From positions 1-9,818 of the forward strand of contig DFOK01000097.1 in NCBI GenBank assembly GCA_002376715.1: 9,818 nucleotides of DNA, given 5' to 3'. Of this stretch, positions 1-6,817 are shown piece after piece. Positions within the stretch are counted from its first letter, which is position 1. Every line of letters begins with the position of its first letter. The translations under genes were made by a program, and so were the position numbers. The notes under the pieces were generated by a model. That model ran no database searches, had not been told where the DNA came from, and saw only the letters and a list, made by a program, of their open reading frames with translations. This DNA comes from Bacteroidales bacterium UBA3543 (GTDB lineage: Bacteria > Bacteroidota > Bacteroidia > Bacteroidales > UBA932).

Positions 1-1
1 C

Positions 2-1627
2 CATGACCCTCGCCCTGAGGCACTTGCCAATTACTGGCTGGCTGAGTCATATTTCCGTAATGGAAGATATCGTCAGGCTACCGATATCAATCTCCGTCTG
101 ATGGAAAATCCCCATTTCCTGGATTCGGAGCAATATCAGACCGCAGTTTACAACCTTGCATACAGCTATTTCATGTGGGGTAAATTTGCCAGCGCCCAGC
201 AATGGTTTTCCGAATACCTTGGAAAGAGTGGCCGTAAGCAGTTTGAAAGGGATGCAAGGATTCGCCTGGCCGACTCCTACTTCATGCAGAACAACTATAC
301 TGATGCTGCTGCCACTTATGAACGGGTCTTCAACAGATATCCCACTTCCAGTGATCTCTATCCGGCATATCAGGCGGCAGTATCTTACGGCCTTCTGGGA
401 AATGACACCAGAAAGATATCCATACTCAGACAGGCACTCAAAATCAACCGCAACGCGGAGCTATATTCTCAGTGTCTCTTCGAACTGGGACGCACTTTAG
501 TACAACGGGGGGCTGATGATGATGCGGCAGATTGTTTCCACACCCTTATAGGACATGATGCGGATAGTATTTTCTTCACCAAATCGATGCTCGAATTGGC
601 GATGATCAACGCCAACAATGGTAAATACACCAAAGCGATAGAATATTATAAGAACATCATTGAGGGTATGCCGCTCTCTCCTGAGGTACCGAATGCCATA
701 TCGGGCATGGAAAGTGTCTATCAGACTCTTAATAAGCCTGAAGAGTATCTCGCATACCTTGAAACTCTCGGAATGTCGGATATCAAGAGTGCAGACGAAA
801 AGGAACTGATGCTCTTCAATGCTGCCGAACACCGCTACCTTTCCGGCAATTATAATTCAGCCATCACATCACTGCAGTCATTTGTGAAAAACTATCCCTC
901 TGGTTCCAAGACGGCACAGGCATATTATTATCTTGCAGAGTCTCTTAAGGCAAAGGGGCGTAAAGAGGCTGCTTCGGATGCTTATTTCAAGGTTATAAAA
1001 CTGGGAGAGGGACCCTTTGCTGAGGCTGCTACCCTCAATTATGCAGATATTTCATACGAACTCGAGCACTACTCGACTGCTGTGACCGCGTATGAATCCC
1101 TCATCTACATTGCAAGCACTGACAATATGAAGAATACCGGCTATTTCGGCCGTATGCGCTCATATTACAACAATAAGCACTACGAAGAAGCTGTTGCAGA
1201 CGCAAAAAGAGTGATCGGAGTTTCCGAACTTCCCGACGAGATGCGACGTGAGGCGGAATATATCACTGCCAAAAGCCTTCTCTATCTTGATAACAGAGAA
1301 GAGGCCAAGCCTATACTTAATTCTCTTGCTCGCAATCCTCATGACAATTATGGGGCAGAAGCTACATATTTGCTGATTACCGATGCTTATGGCGCAGGTG
1401 ATTTCCTTGCGGTTGAGAATCGCGTTTATGATTTTTCCGACTCCGAAACTTCCCAGATTTACTGGCTTGCAAAAGCATTTATTATACTGGGTGACTCATT
1501 TGCGGATAGGGGAGATGTGGAACAGGCAAGGGCGACATATGAAAGCGTACTTGAGGGGTACGAGCCCACCGGAGATGCAGATGATGTGAGGGAACAGGTA
1601 AAAATTCGTCTTGATAAACTAAAATAG
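2..1627 (+). CDS. TPR-repeat protein, 3' part (5' end outside window)
   Basis: The frame is open from base 2 to a TAG at 1625-1627, giving 541 visible residues. The Met at 101 is internal, because the residues before it (for example ALANYWLAESYFRNGRYRQA) are already a TPR helix pair, so the true start lies upstream. About a dozen degenerate tetratricopeptide-like units of 34-40 residues follow, recognisable by patterns such as ADSYFMQNNYTDAAATYERV, LAMINANNGKYTKAIEYYKN and LAESLKAKGRKEAASDAYFK. TPR arrays are helical scaffolds for protein-protein contacts; no enzymatic domain is visible. The stop is 2 bp before the start of the outer-membrane barrel gene, so the two are probably co-translated and the protein may act in the periplasm or at the envelope, but its signal peptide, if any, is outside the window. 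Specific function unknown. The TPR call is firm; the cellular role is inference. Confidence 0.9.
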   Translation, partial: HDPRPEALANYWLAESYFRNGRYRQATDINLRLMENPHFLDSEQYQTAVYNLAYSYFMWGKFASAQQWFSEYLGKSGRKQFERDARIRLADSYFMQNNYTDAAATYERVFNRYPTSSDLYPAYQAAVSYGLLGNDTRKISILRQALKINRNAELYSQCLFELGRTLVQRGADDDAADCFHTLIGHDADSIFFTKSMLELAMINANNGKYTKAIEYYKNIIEGMPLSPEVPNAISGMESVYQTLNKPEEYLAYLETLGMSDIKSADEKELMLFNAAEHRYLSGNYNSAITSLQSFVKNYPSGSKTAQAYYYLAESLKAKGRKEAASDAYFKVIKLGEGPFAEAATLNYADISYELEHYSTAVTAYESLIYIASTDNMKNTGYFGRMRSYYNNKHYEEAVADAKRVIGVSELPDEMRREAEYITAKSLLYLDNREEAKPILNSLARNPHDNYGAEATYLLITDAYGAGDFLAVENRVYDFSDSETSQIYWLAKAFIILGDSFADRGDVEQARATYESVLEGYEPTGDADDVREQVKIRLDKLK

Positions 1628-1629
1628 AG

Positions 1630-3291
1630 ATGAAGATGAGGAAAGTGATATTCATATTGGTTCTTGTGATTTTGATACCTGTCGGGCTTTTTGGGCAGAC
1701 CATTGACCCTACAGTTGAGGTCAGCAGGGAGTTTGATGTCAAACTTGGGGAAATCCACAAGCCTGAAATACCCAAGAATGTTGCGGATTCTTTGCGTAGT
1801 TTCAATATCAGTTTTGACTACTCCATATTCAATAGGCCTTACCGCGACTTATACGAATTCTCGCCTCACGAATCGGCTGCCATCAAACCTGCCAAAGATG
1901 CTCGTCATCCATTTTCATATCTCAAGATAGGAGCCCAGTTTCCCCTCAAACCTTCTGCGGAACTCTATTTACAGGCGGTTACAAAAAAGGGTTTTTATGC
2001 CGGCATTTATGCTGACCACGATTCTTATTGGGGAGAGATACCCTCGACACTCGGAGAGTATGCGCTGGATGTGCGAAAGATGCGTAATGATTTCGGAGCC
2101 AATCTGAAATATGCCTGGAAAGAGGGTGAGTTTTCATTCGACGCCGGAGCCTTGTTAGCCAATTATAGCGGTAGCCGTGATGCAATAAAAGTCATGCATG
2201 ATATTCGTATGGCGGATTTTGCAATGAATGTCAAGTCGGCCGACGGTTCCGAAAACAGTGTTTATTACGATATCAATGCCGCTTTCATAACCGGCTCCAA
2301 GCGTATGACGGACACCTTGAAAGAAAACAATTTGGCCCTGGGAGCGATGGTGGGTACGACATTCGATGTACATCGCATCTACATCGACTTTGATATGTCG
2401 TTTTCGATGTATGGGGGCTTTCGTGATCATACAGCCGGAATCCTGGAGATTTCTCCTATCTACGAATACAACAAGGGACGTTTTCTGGCCAAATTCGGAG
2501 CTAAATTCGGTAACCGTTTCAGTGTCCATAAATCACAAGAAAGCCGCAATGAGAATGGCGATAACCATTCTTCAACGGCAAGTTCCATATTTCCCGAGAT
2601 AGATGCAAGATTTGAACTTGCAGAACAGTCTTTATGGATACACACCGTAGTGGGCGGAGGTCATGAACTCAATTCATTTCTTGGTATGGCGCGTAATATG
2701 CCGCTGATTTCTCCAATTACTGACCTGCGATTCGGATCAAGGCCTCTGGATGCAACACTTTCACTCGAATCCGTCATCAAGGGCAGGATGGCTTTCAATC
2801 TGATGACATCCTATACGCTATTTCGTGACAAGCTCCTTTTTGAGCCGGTAATGTCCGACCCTGAACCCTTTAACGTCATTGCCACCTACTGGGATTTTGG
2901 CCGCCTTTCATTTGGAGCGGACGCGCTCTGGAAATCAGGATCTATCATTACGGGAGCTGAATTCAGGTACAATCTTTATTTTAGCGGAGAACGCCCTGAA
3001 ATTACTCAGTTGCCTACTATAACTACCAATTGCTTTTTTGTCTGGAACTGGCGTAACCGCATCAATGCGAAAGTGGATTGCAGATATGCAAGTGCGGTGT
3101 CAGGCGACTCATTTGGTGCATACACGATCCCTTCCATAGTTGATCTGGGTATAACTCTGGACTTCTCCATCAACCGCTATTTTGGTGTTTATCTGAAGGG
3201 AGGAAATCTACTCAATAGAGACAATCGTTATATGCCGATGCACAATTCCGTACCGCGCAATTTCGGTGGTGGAATCTATGTGAAATTTTAA
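1630..3291 (+). CDS. Predicted outer-membrane beta-barrel protein (TonB-receptor-like barrel without plug)
   Basis: This 553-residue protein begins with a clear Sec signal peptide: a basic start (MKMRK), a hydrophobic core through about residue 21, and likely cleavage near LFG/QTI around residues 22-23. A second Met two codons in (1636) is an equally possible start. The mature part has an unusual N-terminal segment (about residues 25-80) and then alternating aromatic/polar strands such as AELYLQAVTKKGFYAGIYAD and FLAKFGAKFG, ending in GGGIYVKF. A terminal Phe and a closing strand after a GNLLNRDNRYMP-like turn resemble the end of TonB-dependent receptor barrels. However, it is shorter than typical receptors, and I see no plug domain or carboxypeptidase-like N-domain. 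It follows the TPR gene by 2 bp, indicating translational coupling and possibly a working partnership. Transport substrate unknown; it could be a structural or assembly barrel rather than a receptor. Confidence 0.8.
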   Translation: MKMRKVIFILVLVILIPVGLFGQTIDPTVEVSREFDVKLGEIHKPEIPKNVADSLRSFNISFDYSIFNRPYRDLYEFSPHESAAIKPAKDARHPFSYLKIGAQFPLKPSAELYLQAVTKKGFYAGIYADHDSYWGEIPSTLGEYALDVRKMRNDFGANLKYAWKEGEFSFDAGALLANYSGSRDAIKVMHDIRMADFAMNVKSADGSENSVYYDINAAFITGSKRMTDTLKENNLALGAMVGTTFDVHRIYIDFDMSFSMYGGFRDHTAGILEISPIYEYNKGRFLAKFGAKFGNRFSVHKSQESRNENGDNHSSTASSIFPEIDARFELAEQSLWIHTVVGGGHELNSFLGMARNMPLISPITDLRFGSRPLDATLSLESVIKGRMAFNLMTSYTLFRDKLLFEPVMSDPEPFNVIATYWDFGRLSFGADALWKSGSIITGAEFRYNLYFSGERPEITQLPTITTNCFFVWNWRNRINAKVDCRYASAVSGDSFGAYTIPSIVDLGITLDFSINRYFGVYLKGGNLLNRDNRYMPMHNSVPRNFGGGIYVKF

Positions 3292-3312
3292 GGATTTTCC
3301 CTTTTTTTTTCG

Positions 3313-3320
3313 TACCTTTG
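3313..3320 (+). promoter_or_regulatory. gyrB promoter, Bacteroidetes -7 box TACCTTTG
   Basis: TACCTTTG is an exact match to the Bacteroidetes -7 consensus TAnnTTTG. It lies 25 bp before the gyrB ATG and just after a run of nine T (3302-3310). No good -33 TTTG is evident at the expected distance; the region there is only T-rich. Transcription would be expected to begin a few bases downstream, around 3324-3330, inside the inverted repeat described separately. The position suggests gyrB has its own promoter rather than depending only on read-through from the barrel gene. Confidence 0.7.
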
Positions 3321-3338
3321 TTTCTTTATTAGAAACAA
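3318..3338 (+). repeat. Perfect 8-bp inverted repeat in the gyrB promoter/leader
   Basis: TTGTTTCT (3318-3325) and AGAAACAA (3331-3338) are exact reverse complements around a 5-base spacer TTATT. The left arm overlaps the last three bases of the -7 box and the right arm ends 7 bp before the ATG. Because the likely start site falls within it, it fits a DNA operator for a dimeric protein at least as well as an RNA hairpin. No binding protein can be named. Confidence 0.55.
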
Positions 3339-3345
3339 GAAAATA

Positions 3346-5331
3346 ATGATTGAAAACGAGATTATTGAGGCGGAAAATCATTATTCCGCAGATAGTATTC
3401 AGGTGCTGGAAGGACTGGAAGCGGTGCGTAAGCGCCCTTCGATGTATATCGGTGACATCGCTGCACGTGGTTTGCACCATCTGGTTTATGAAGTGGTTGA
3501 CAACTCTATCGATGAGGCCCTCGCAGGCTTTTGTAGCGAGATAGCCGTAGTGATAAACCCTGACAATTCCATAACGGTTTCGGACAACGGCCGTGGTATT
3601 CCTACGGACACTCATGAAAAAGAGGGCCGTTCGGCTCTCGAGGTGGTACTTACTGTACTTCATGCCGGAGGAAAATTCAGCAAAGACAGTTACAAGGTTT
3701 CAGGAGGTCTCCATGGTGTGGGTGTGTCGTGTGTGAATGCGCTCTCTTCACATCTGACTGCCGAGATTCATCGTGAAGGCAAGATATTCAAACAGGAATA
3801 TTCGCAAGGCAAGCCGCTATACGATGTGAGAGTGGTAGGAGATACTACAAAAACAGGAACCATCATCACCTTCAAGCCCGATGATACGATTTTCACTATA
3901 TCCACCGTATATGATTATGATACTTTGGCTCGCCGCCTGAGGGAACTCGCATTTCTCAACAAAGGTGTGAGACTTACCCTTATGGATGACAGGGCCGCAG
4001 AAATGGTTATAGATGATCATGGCAACGAAGTTGAGGCTCCCGCCAGGAAGGATGTCTTCTACTCTCAGGAGGGACTACTGGAGTTTGTCGCTTATCTGGA
4101 CGGATCGCGCGATAAACTTACGGAGAATCCCATATATCTGGAGACAGACAAGATTATTCCAATTGAAATTGCAATGCAGTATAATACCGATTTCAAAGAG
4201 AATATCTATGCCTATGTCAACAATATCAATACAATAGAGGGAGGTACGCACCTCACCGGCTTCCGCCGCGGTTTGACTACCACTCTCAAGAGCTATGCTG
4301 AAAAGAATGGTTTCCTCGCAAAACTCAAATTTGACCTCGATCCTTCCGATTTCAGAGAGGGACTTACCGCGGTGATCTCGGTCAAGGTTGCCGAACCTCA
4401 GTTTGAAGGCCAGACCAAGACCAAACTCGGTAACAGCGAGGTGATGGGAGCAGTATCCCAGGCTACCAGCCAGGCTCTTGAAAATTATCTTGAGGAGAAT
4501 CCACGTGATGCCAAGGTTATCGTTGAAAAGGTGATTATGGCTGCTACGGCACGTCACGCAGCTCGTAAGGCGCGCGAATTGGTGCAGCGCAAAACTGTTA
4601 TGGCCGGTTCGGGTATGCCGGGCAAACTGGCAGACTGTTCTGACAGGGACCCTGAAAAGTGTGAAATTTTCCTCGTGGAGGGAGATTCAGCAGGGGGTAC
4701 CGCAAAGCAGGGCAGAGACAGAATGTTTCAAGCCATTCTTCCTTTGAGAGGAAAAATACTCAATGTTGAGAAGGCGATGGAGCATCGTGTTTTCGAGAGC
4801 GAGGAGATTCGCAACATCTACACTGCACTCGGAGTTACAATTGGCACCGAAGAGGATCCGAAAGCCCTCAATCTTTCCAAACTCAGATATCATAAAGTGG
4901 TGATCATGACGGATGCCGATGTGGACGGAAGTCACATTACCACCCTTATCCTGACATTCTTCTTCCGTTATATGCCCGACCTTATCACCAATGGCCATGT
5001 CTACATCGCAACCCCACCTCTTTATCTGGTGAAGAGAGGCAAGGAAGAGCACTATTGCTGGACAGATGAAGAACGCTCAGAGGCAGTGGAGCGTATGGGT
5101 AAAGGCAATCCGGGCAGTGTAAGAGTTCAGCGCTACAAGGGCCTTGGAGAGATGGATGCCGAACAGCTTTGGGATACCACGATGGATCCTTCAAAGCGTG
5201 TTCTACGTCAGATCCACATTGAAAATGCCGTTGAAGCAGACCGCGTCTTTACGATGCTTATGGGCGACGACGTACCTCCACGCAGGGAATTTATCGAGCA
5301 GAATGCTCGTTACGCCAATATTGACGCATAA
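3346..5331 (+). CDS. gyrB: DNA gyrase subunit B
   Basis: GyrB is the ATPase/Toprim subunit of DNA gyrase (A2B2), which introduces negative supercoils in the cytoplasm. At 661 residues it has normal length for versions lacking the E. coli Toprim insert. The GHKL ATPase comes first: RKRPSMYIG, catalytic Glu49 and Mg-binding Asn53 in EVVDN, Asp80 in SDNGRGIP, and the GGLHGVG lid (residues 120-126). The transducer domain follows. The Toprim domain has EGDSAGG (Glu445, Asp447), PLRGKILNVEKA and the metal-binding DADVDGS (Asp523, Asp525, Asp527). The tail has RYKGLGEMDAEQLW from residue 596 and RREFIEQNA near the end. RYKGLGEM and ILPLRGKILNVEKA favour GyrB over ParE. The start gives the family-typical short leader before the SIQVLEGLEAVRKRP motif. 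At the E. coli Lys447 position of the quinolone region this protein has Arg (LRGK), a conservative change. It has its own promoter and no terminator before the next gene. Confidence 0.97.
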   Translation: MIENEIIEAENHYSADSIQVLEGLEAVRKRPSMYIGDIAARGLHHLVYEVVDNSIDEALAGFCSEIAVVINPDNSITVSDNGRGIPTDTHEKEGRSALEVVLTVLHAGGKFSKDSYKVSGGLHGVGVSCVNALSSHLTAEIHREGKIFKQEYSQGKPLYDVRVVGDTTKTGTIITFKPDDTIFTISTVYDYDTLARRLRELAFLNKGVRLTLMDDRAAEMVIDDHGNEVEAPARKDVFYSQEGLLEFVAYLDGSRDKLTENPIYLETDKIIPIEIAMQYNTDFKENIYAYVNNINTIEGGTHLTGFRRGLTTTLKSYAEKNGFLAKLKFDLDPSDFREGLTAVISVKVAEPQFEGQTKTKLGNSEVMGAVSQATSQALENYLEENPRDAKVIVEKVIMAATARHAARKARELVQRKTVMAGSGMPGKLADCSDRDPEKCEIFLVEGDSAGGTAKQGRDRMFQAILPLRGKILNVEKAMEHRVFESEEIRNIYTALGVTIGTEEDPKALNLSKLRYHKVVIMTDADVDGSHITTLILTFFFRYMPDLITNGHVYIATPPLYLVKRGKEEHYCWTDEERSEAVERMGKGNPGSVRVQRYKGLGEMDAEQLWDTTMDPSKRVLRQIHIENAVEADRVFTMLMGDDVPPRREFIEQNARYANIDA

Positions 5332-5360
5332 TAATTACTAAAACCTAAATATTTTTTACC

Positions 5361-6620
5361 ATGGACATTTTTGAAAGATTAAGCAAAGACTCAGGTGGTC
5401 CTCTGGGTCAGTATCGTGATAAAGCCTTCGGTTACTTTATGTTTCCCAAACTTGAGGGAGAAATTGGTCCCAGGATGTTTTTCCAGGGCGAAGAGGTCCT
5501 CTGTTGGAGTATAAACAACTATCTTGGTCTTGCCAATCATCCAGAGATACGCAAAGCAGATGCTGAAGGTGCCGCAAAATGGGGTATGGCTTATCCTATG
5601 GGTTCCAGAATGCTTACCGGACACACTGCTCTCCACGAAAGATTAGAAAGAGAGCTTGCCGATTTCGAGAAAAAAGAAGATTGTTTCCTTTTCAATTTCG
5701 GTTACCAGGGCATTGTATCTACCATTGATGCGCTTCTTTGCCGGCATGACGTGGTAGTATATGACAACGAATGTCATGCATGTCTTCTTGATGGAATTCG
5801 CCTCCATCTCGGCACCAAGTATAAATACCGTCACAATGATATTGCCGATTGTGAGAGGATCATTAAAAGAGCTTGCGCTGAGGCTAAGGCCAAAGGGGGA
5901 GGAGTTCTCCTCCTTACTGAGGGTGTTTACGGTATGACCGGAGCTCTCGGTATTCTTAAAGATATCGTGGATCTCAAAAAGAAGTACAATTTCCGCATTC
6001 TTATCGATGATGCACATGGTTTCGGAGTTATGGGTAAGGAAGGCCGTGGAACGTCCGAGCATTTCGGTGTGATGGATGAAATTGACCTATACATAGGTAC
6101 ATACGCAAAATCAATGGCTACCATCGGCGGGTTCGTTGCCGGTCCCAGAGCCATCATCAATTATCTCAGGTATAATCTCCGTTCACAGATTTATGCAAAG
6201 TCACTTCCCATGCCTATCGTAGAGGGTGCTCTCAAACGTCTCGAAATCATACGTGGTAAAGAGGGTGCACGTCTTCGTGAAAAACTCTGGGTTGTTACAA
6301 GGGCACTTCAAGAAGGTCTCCGTAAAAGAGGTTTCAATATCGGTGAAGCGGAGGCATGTGTTACCCCTGTGTTTATGGATGGCAACTTAGCACAGGCTAC
6401 AAACATCGTGATTGATCTTAGAAAAAATTACAAAATTTTCTGTTCTACAGTTACATATCCCGTGGTGCCCCAAGGTATCATAATGTATCGTATCATTCCT
6501 ACTGCAGTTCATTCACTCGAGGATGTGGAATATACTCTCAATGCATTCGCCGAGATCAAGGTGAAGCTCGACAAGGGTGTGTATGATGCAGAGGAGATTA
6601 GAGACATGTCTATTAAGTAG
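5361..6620 (+). CDS. PLP-dependent alpha-oxoamine synthase (SPT/KBL/BioF superfamily), substrate unresolved
   Basis: Enzymes of this family condense an amino acid with an acyl thioester, losing CO2, to give a 2-amino ketone: serine palmitoyltransferase, 2-amino-3-ketobutyrate CoA ligase, 8-amino-7-oxononanoate synthase, ALA synthase, cysteate acyltransferase. The 419 residues contain the expected PLP residues: His139 in ECHACLLDG (ring stacking), Asp216 and His219 in DDAHGFG, and the Schiff-base Lys250 in GTYAKSMATIGGF. NNYLGLANHP and YPMGSRMLTGHTALHERLE are typical substrate-entry motifs. RYNLRSQIYAKSLPMP replaces the corresponding stretch of the characterised Bacteroides SPT as I remember it, and the C-terminus carries an extra tail (KGVYDAEEIRDMSIK). 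These differences argue against a routine SPT or KBL label, though HND and the PLP core are shared. The gene starts 29 bp after gyrB with no clear promoter or terminator between, so read-through is likely. Superfamily firm; substrate not decided. Confidence 0.85.
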   Translation: MDIFERLSKDSGGPLGQYRDKAFGYFMFPKLEGEIGPRMFFQGEEVLCWSINNYLGLANHPEIRKADAEGAAKWGMAYPMGSRMLTGHTALHERLERELADFEKKEDCFLFNFGYQGIVSTIDALLCRHDVVVYDNECHACLLDGIRLHLGTKYKYRHNDIADCERIIKRACAEAKAKGGGVLLLTEGVYGMTGALGILKDIVDLKKKYNFRILIDDAHGFGVMGKEGRGTSEHFGVMDEIDLYIGTYAKSMATIGGFVAGPRAIINYLRYNLRSQIYAKSLPMPIVEGALKRLEIIRGKEGARLREKLWVVTRALQEGLRKRGFNIGEAEACVTPVFMDGNLAQATNIVIDLRKNYKIFCSTVTYPVVPQGIIMYRIIPTAVHSLEDVEYTLNAFAEIKVKLDKGVYDAEEIRDMSIK

Positions 6621-6632
6621 TTCTGAGTTCCG

Positions 6633-6688
6633 AGTGTGTAGTGTGTAGTGGGGAGTGAGTAGTGTTGCGAGTTACGCGTTGCGGGTTA
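6633..6688 (+). repeat. Eight tandem 7-bp units in strict phase
   Basis: From 6633 the sequence divides into consecutive heptamers without a gap: AGTGTGT twice, AGTGGGG, AGTGAGT, AGTGTTG, then CGAGTTA, CGCGTTG, CGGGTTA. Units share a GT core and grade from an AGTGNGN type to a CGNGTTR type. Related but out-of-phase units (GTTGCGA, GTTACGT, GTTGCCG, GTTACGG) continue to about 6765. Confidence 0.75.
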
Positions 6689-6816
6689 CAGGGTGGTTCG
6701 GGTTGCGAGTTACGTGTTGCCGGGGTATGGGGTGGTTCGGCTGCGTGTTATGTGTTACGGGTTGAGAGGAAGTGCTGAGTTTACTAACCTCGCAACATGT
6801 ACCCCGTATCCCGCAC
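6679..6816. repeat. Imperfect inverted repeat, candidate bidirectional terminator
   Basis: The plus-strand stretch 6679-6711 matches the reverse complement of 6786-6816 with shared blocks GCGGG, TAC, GGGT and GTTGCGAG in the same order, a few mismatches and a small gap. Transcripts from either side could fold into a long G-C-rich stem with a loop of about 75 bases. Position between two convergent stops suggests it ends or separates opposing transcription, but neither side has the U-run of a classical intrinsic terminator, so that role is inference. Confidence 0.5.
6691..6761 (+). repeat. Imperfect direct repeat, period 39 bp
   Basis: A block opening with GGGTGGTTCGG at 6691 recurs at 6730. 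Copy one runs 6691-6724 and copy two 6730-6761; both continue as TGCG, GTTA, GTGTT and end in GGG. They differ by a few substitutions and small length changes. This is a higher-order duplication laid over the 7-bp periodicity. Confidence 0.6.
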
Positions 6817-6817
6817 C

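Noticed and set aside
101..103. Met at 101 as the true start of the TPR gene
   Set aside because: The reading frame is open to base 2 and the residues before 101 form a TPR helix pair continuous with the rest.
3292..3312. T-run after the barrel gene as an intrinsic terminator
   Set aside because: No stable G-C stem precedes the nine T, and the run sits in the gyrB promoter at the same offset as in the other promoter, so a promoter role explains it better.
3208..3663. 151-residue minus-strand ORF across the gyrB promoter
   Set aside because: It spans the end of one real gene, a promoter and the start of another, and has no coding features of its own.
4075..4557. 160-residue minus-strand ORF inside gyrB
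   Set aside because: It is a shadow frame: the plus strand encodes continuous, strongly conserved GyrB and the antisense product shows no recognisable domain.
4678..4770. GyrB quinolone-resistance mutation (Arg at the E. coli Lys447 position)
   Set aside because: LRGK is, to my knowledge, a normal alternative in many bacterial GyrB proteins and the acidic EGD residue is intact, so resistance cannot be inferred.
3346..5331. ParE (topoisomerase IV subunit B) instead of GyrB
   Set aside because: ILPLRGKILNVEKA, RYKGLGEMDAEQLW and overall length fit GyrB; ParE of this phylum is more divergent in these motifs.
6633..6765. CRISPR array
   Set aside because: Units are 7 bp, contiguous and degenerate, with no unique spacers of 25-40 bp and no cas genes nearby.
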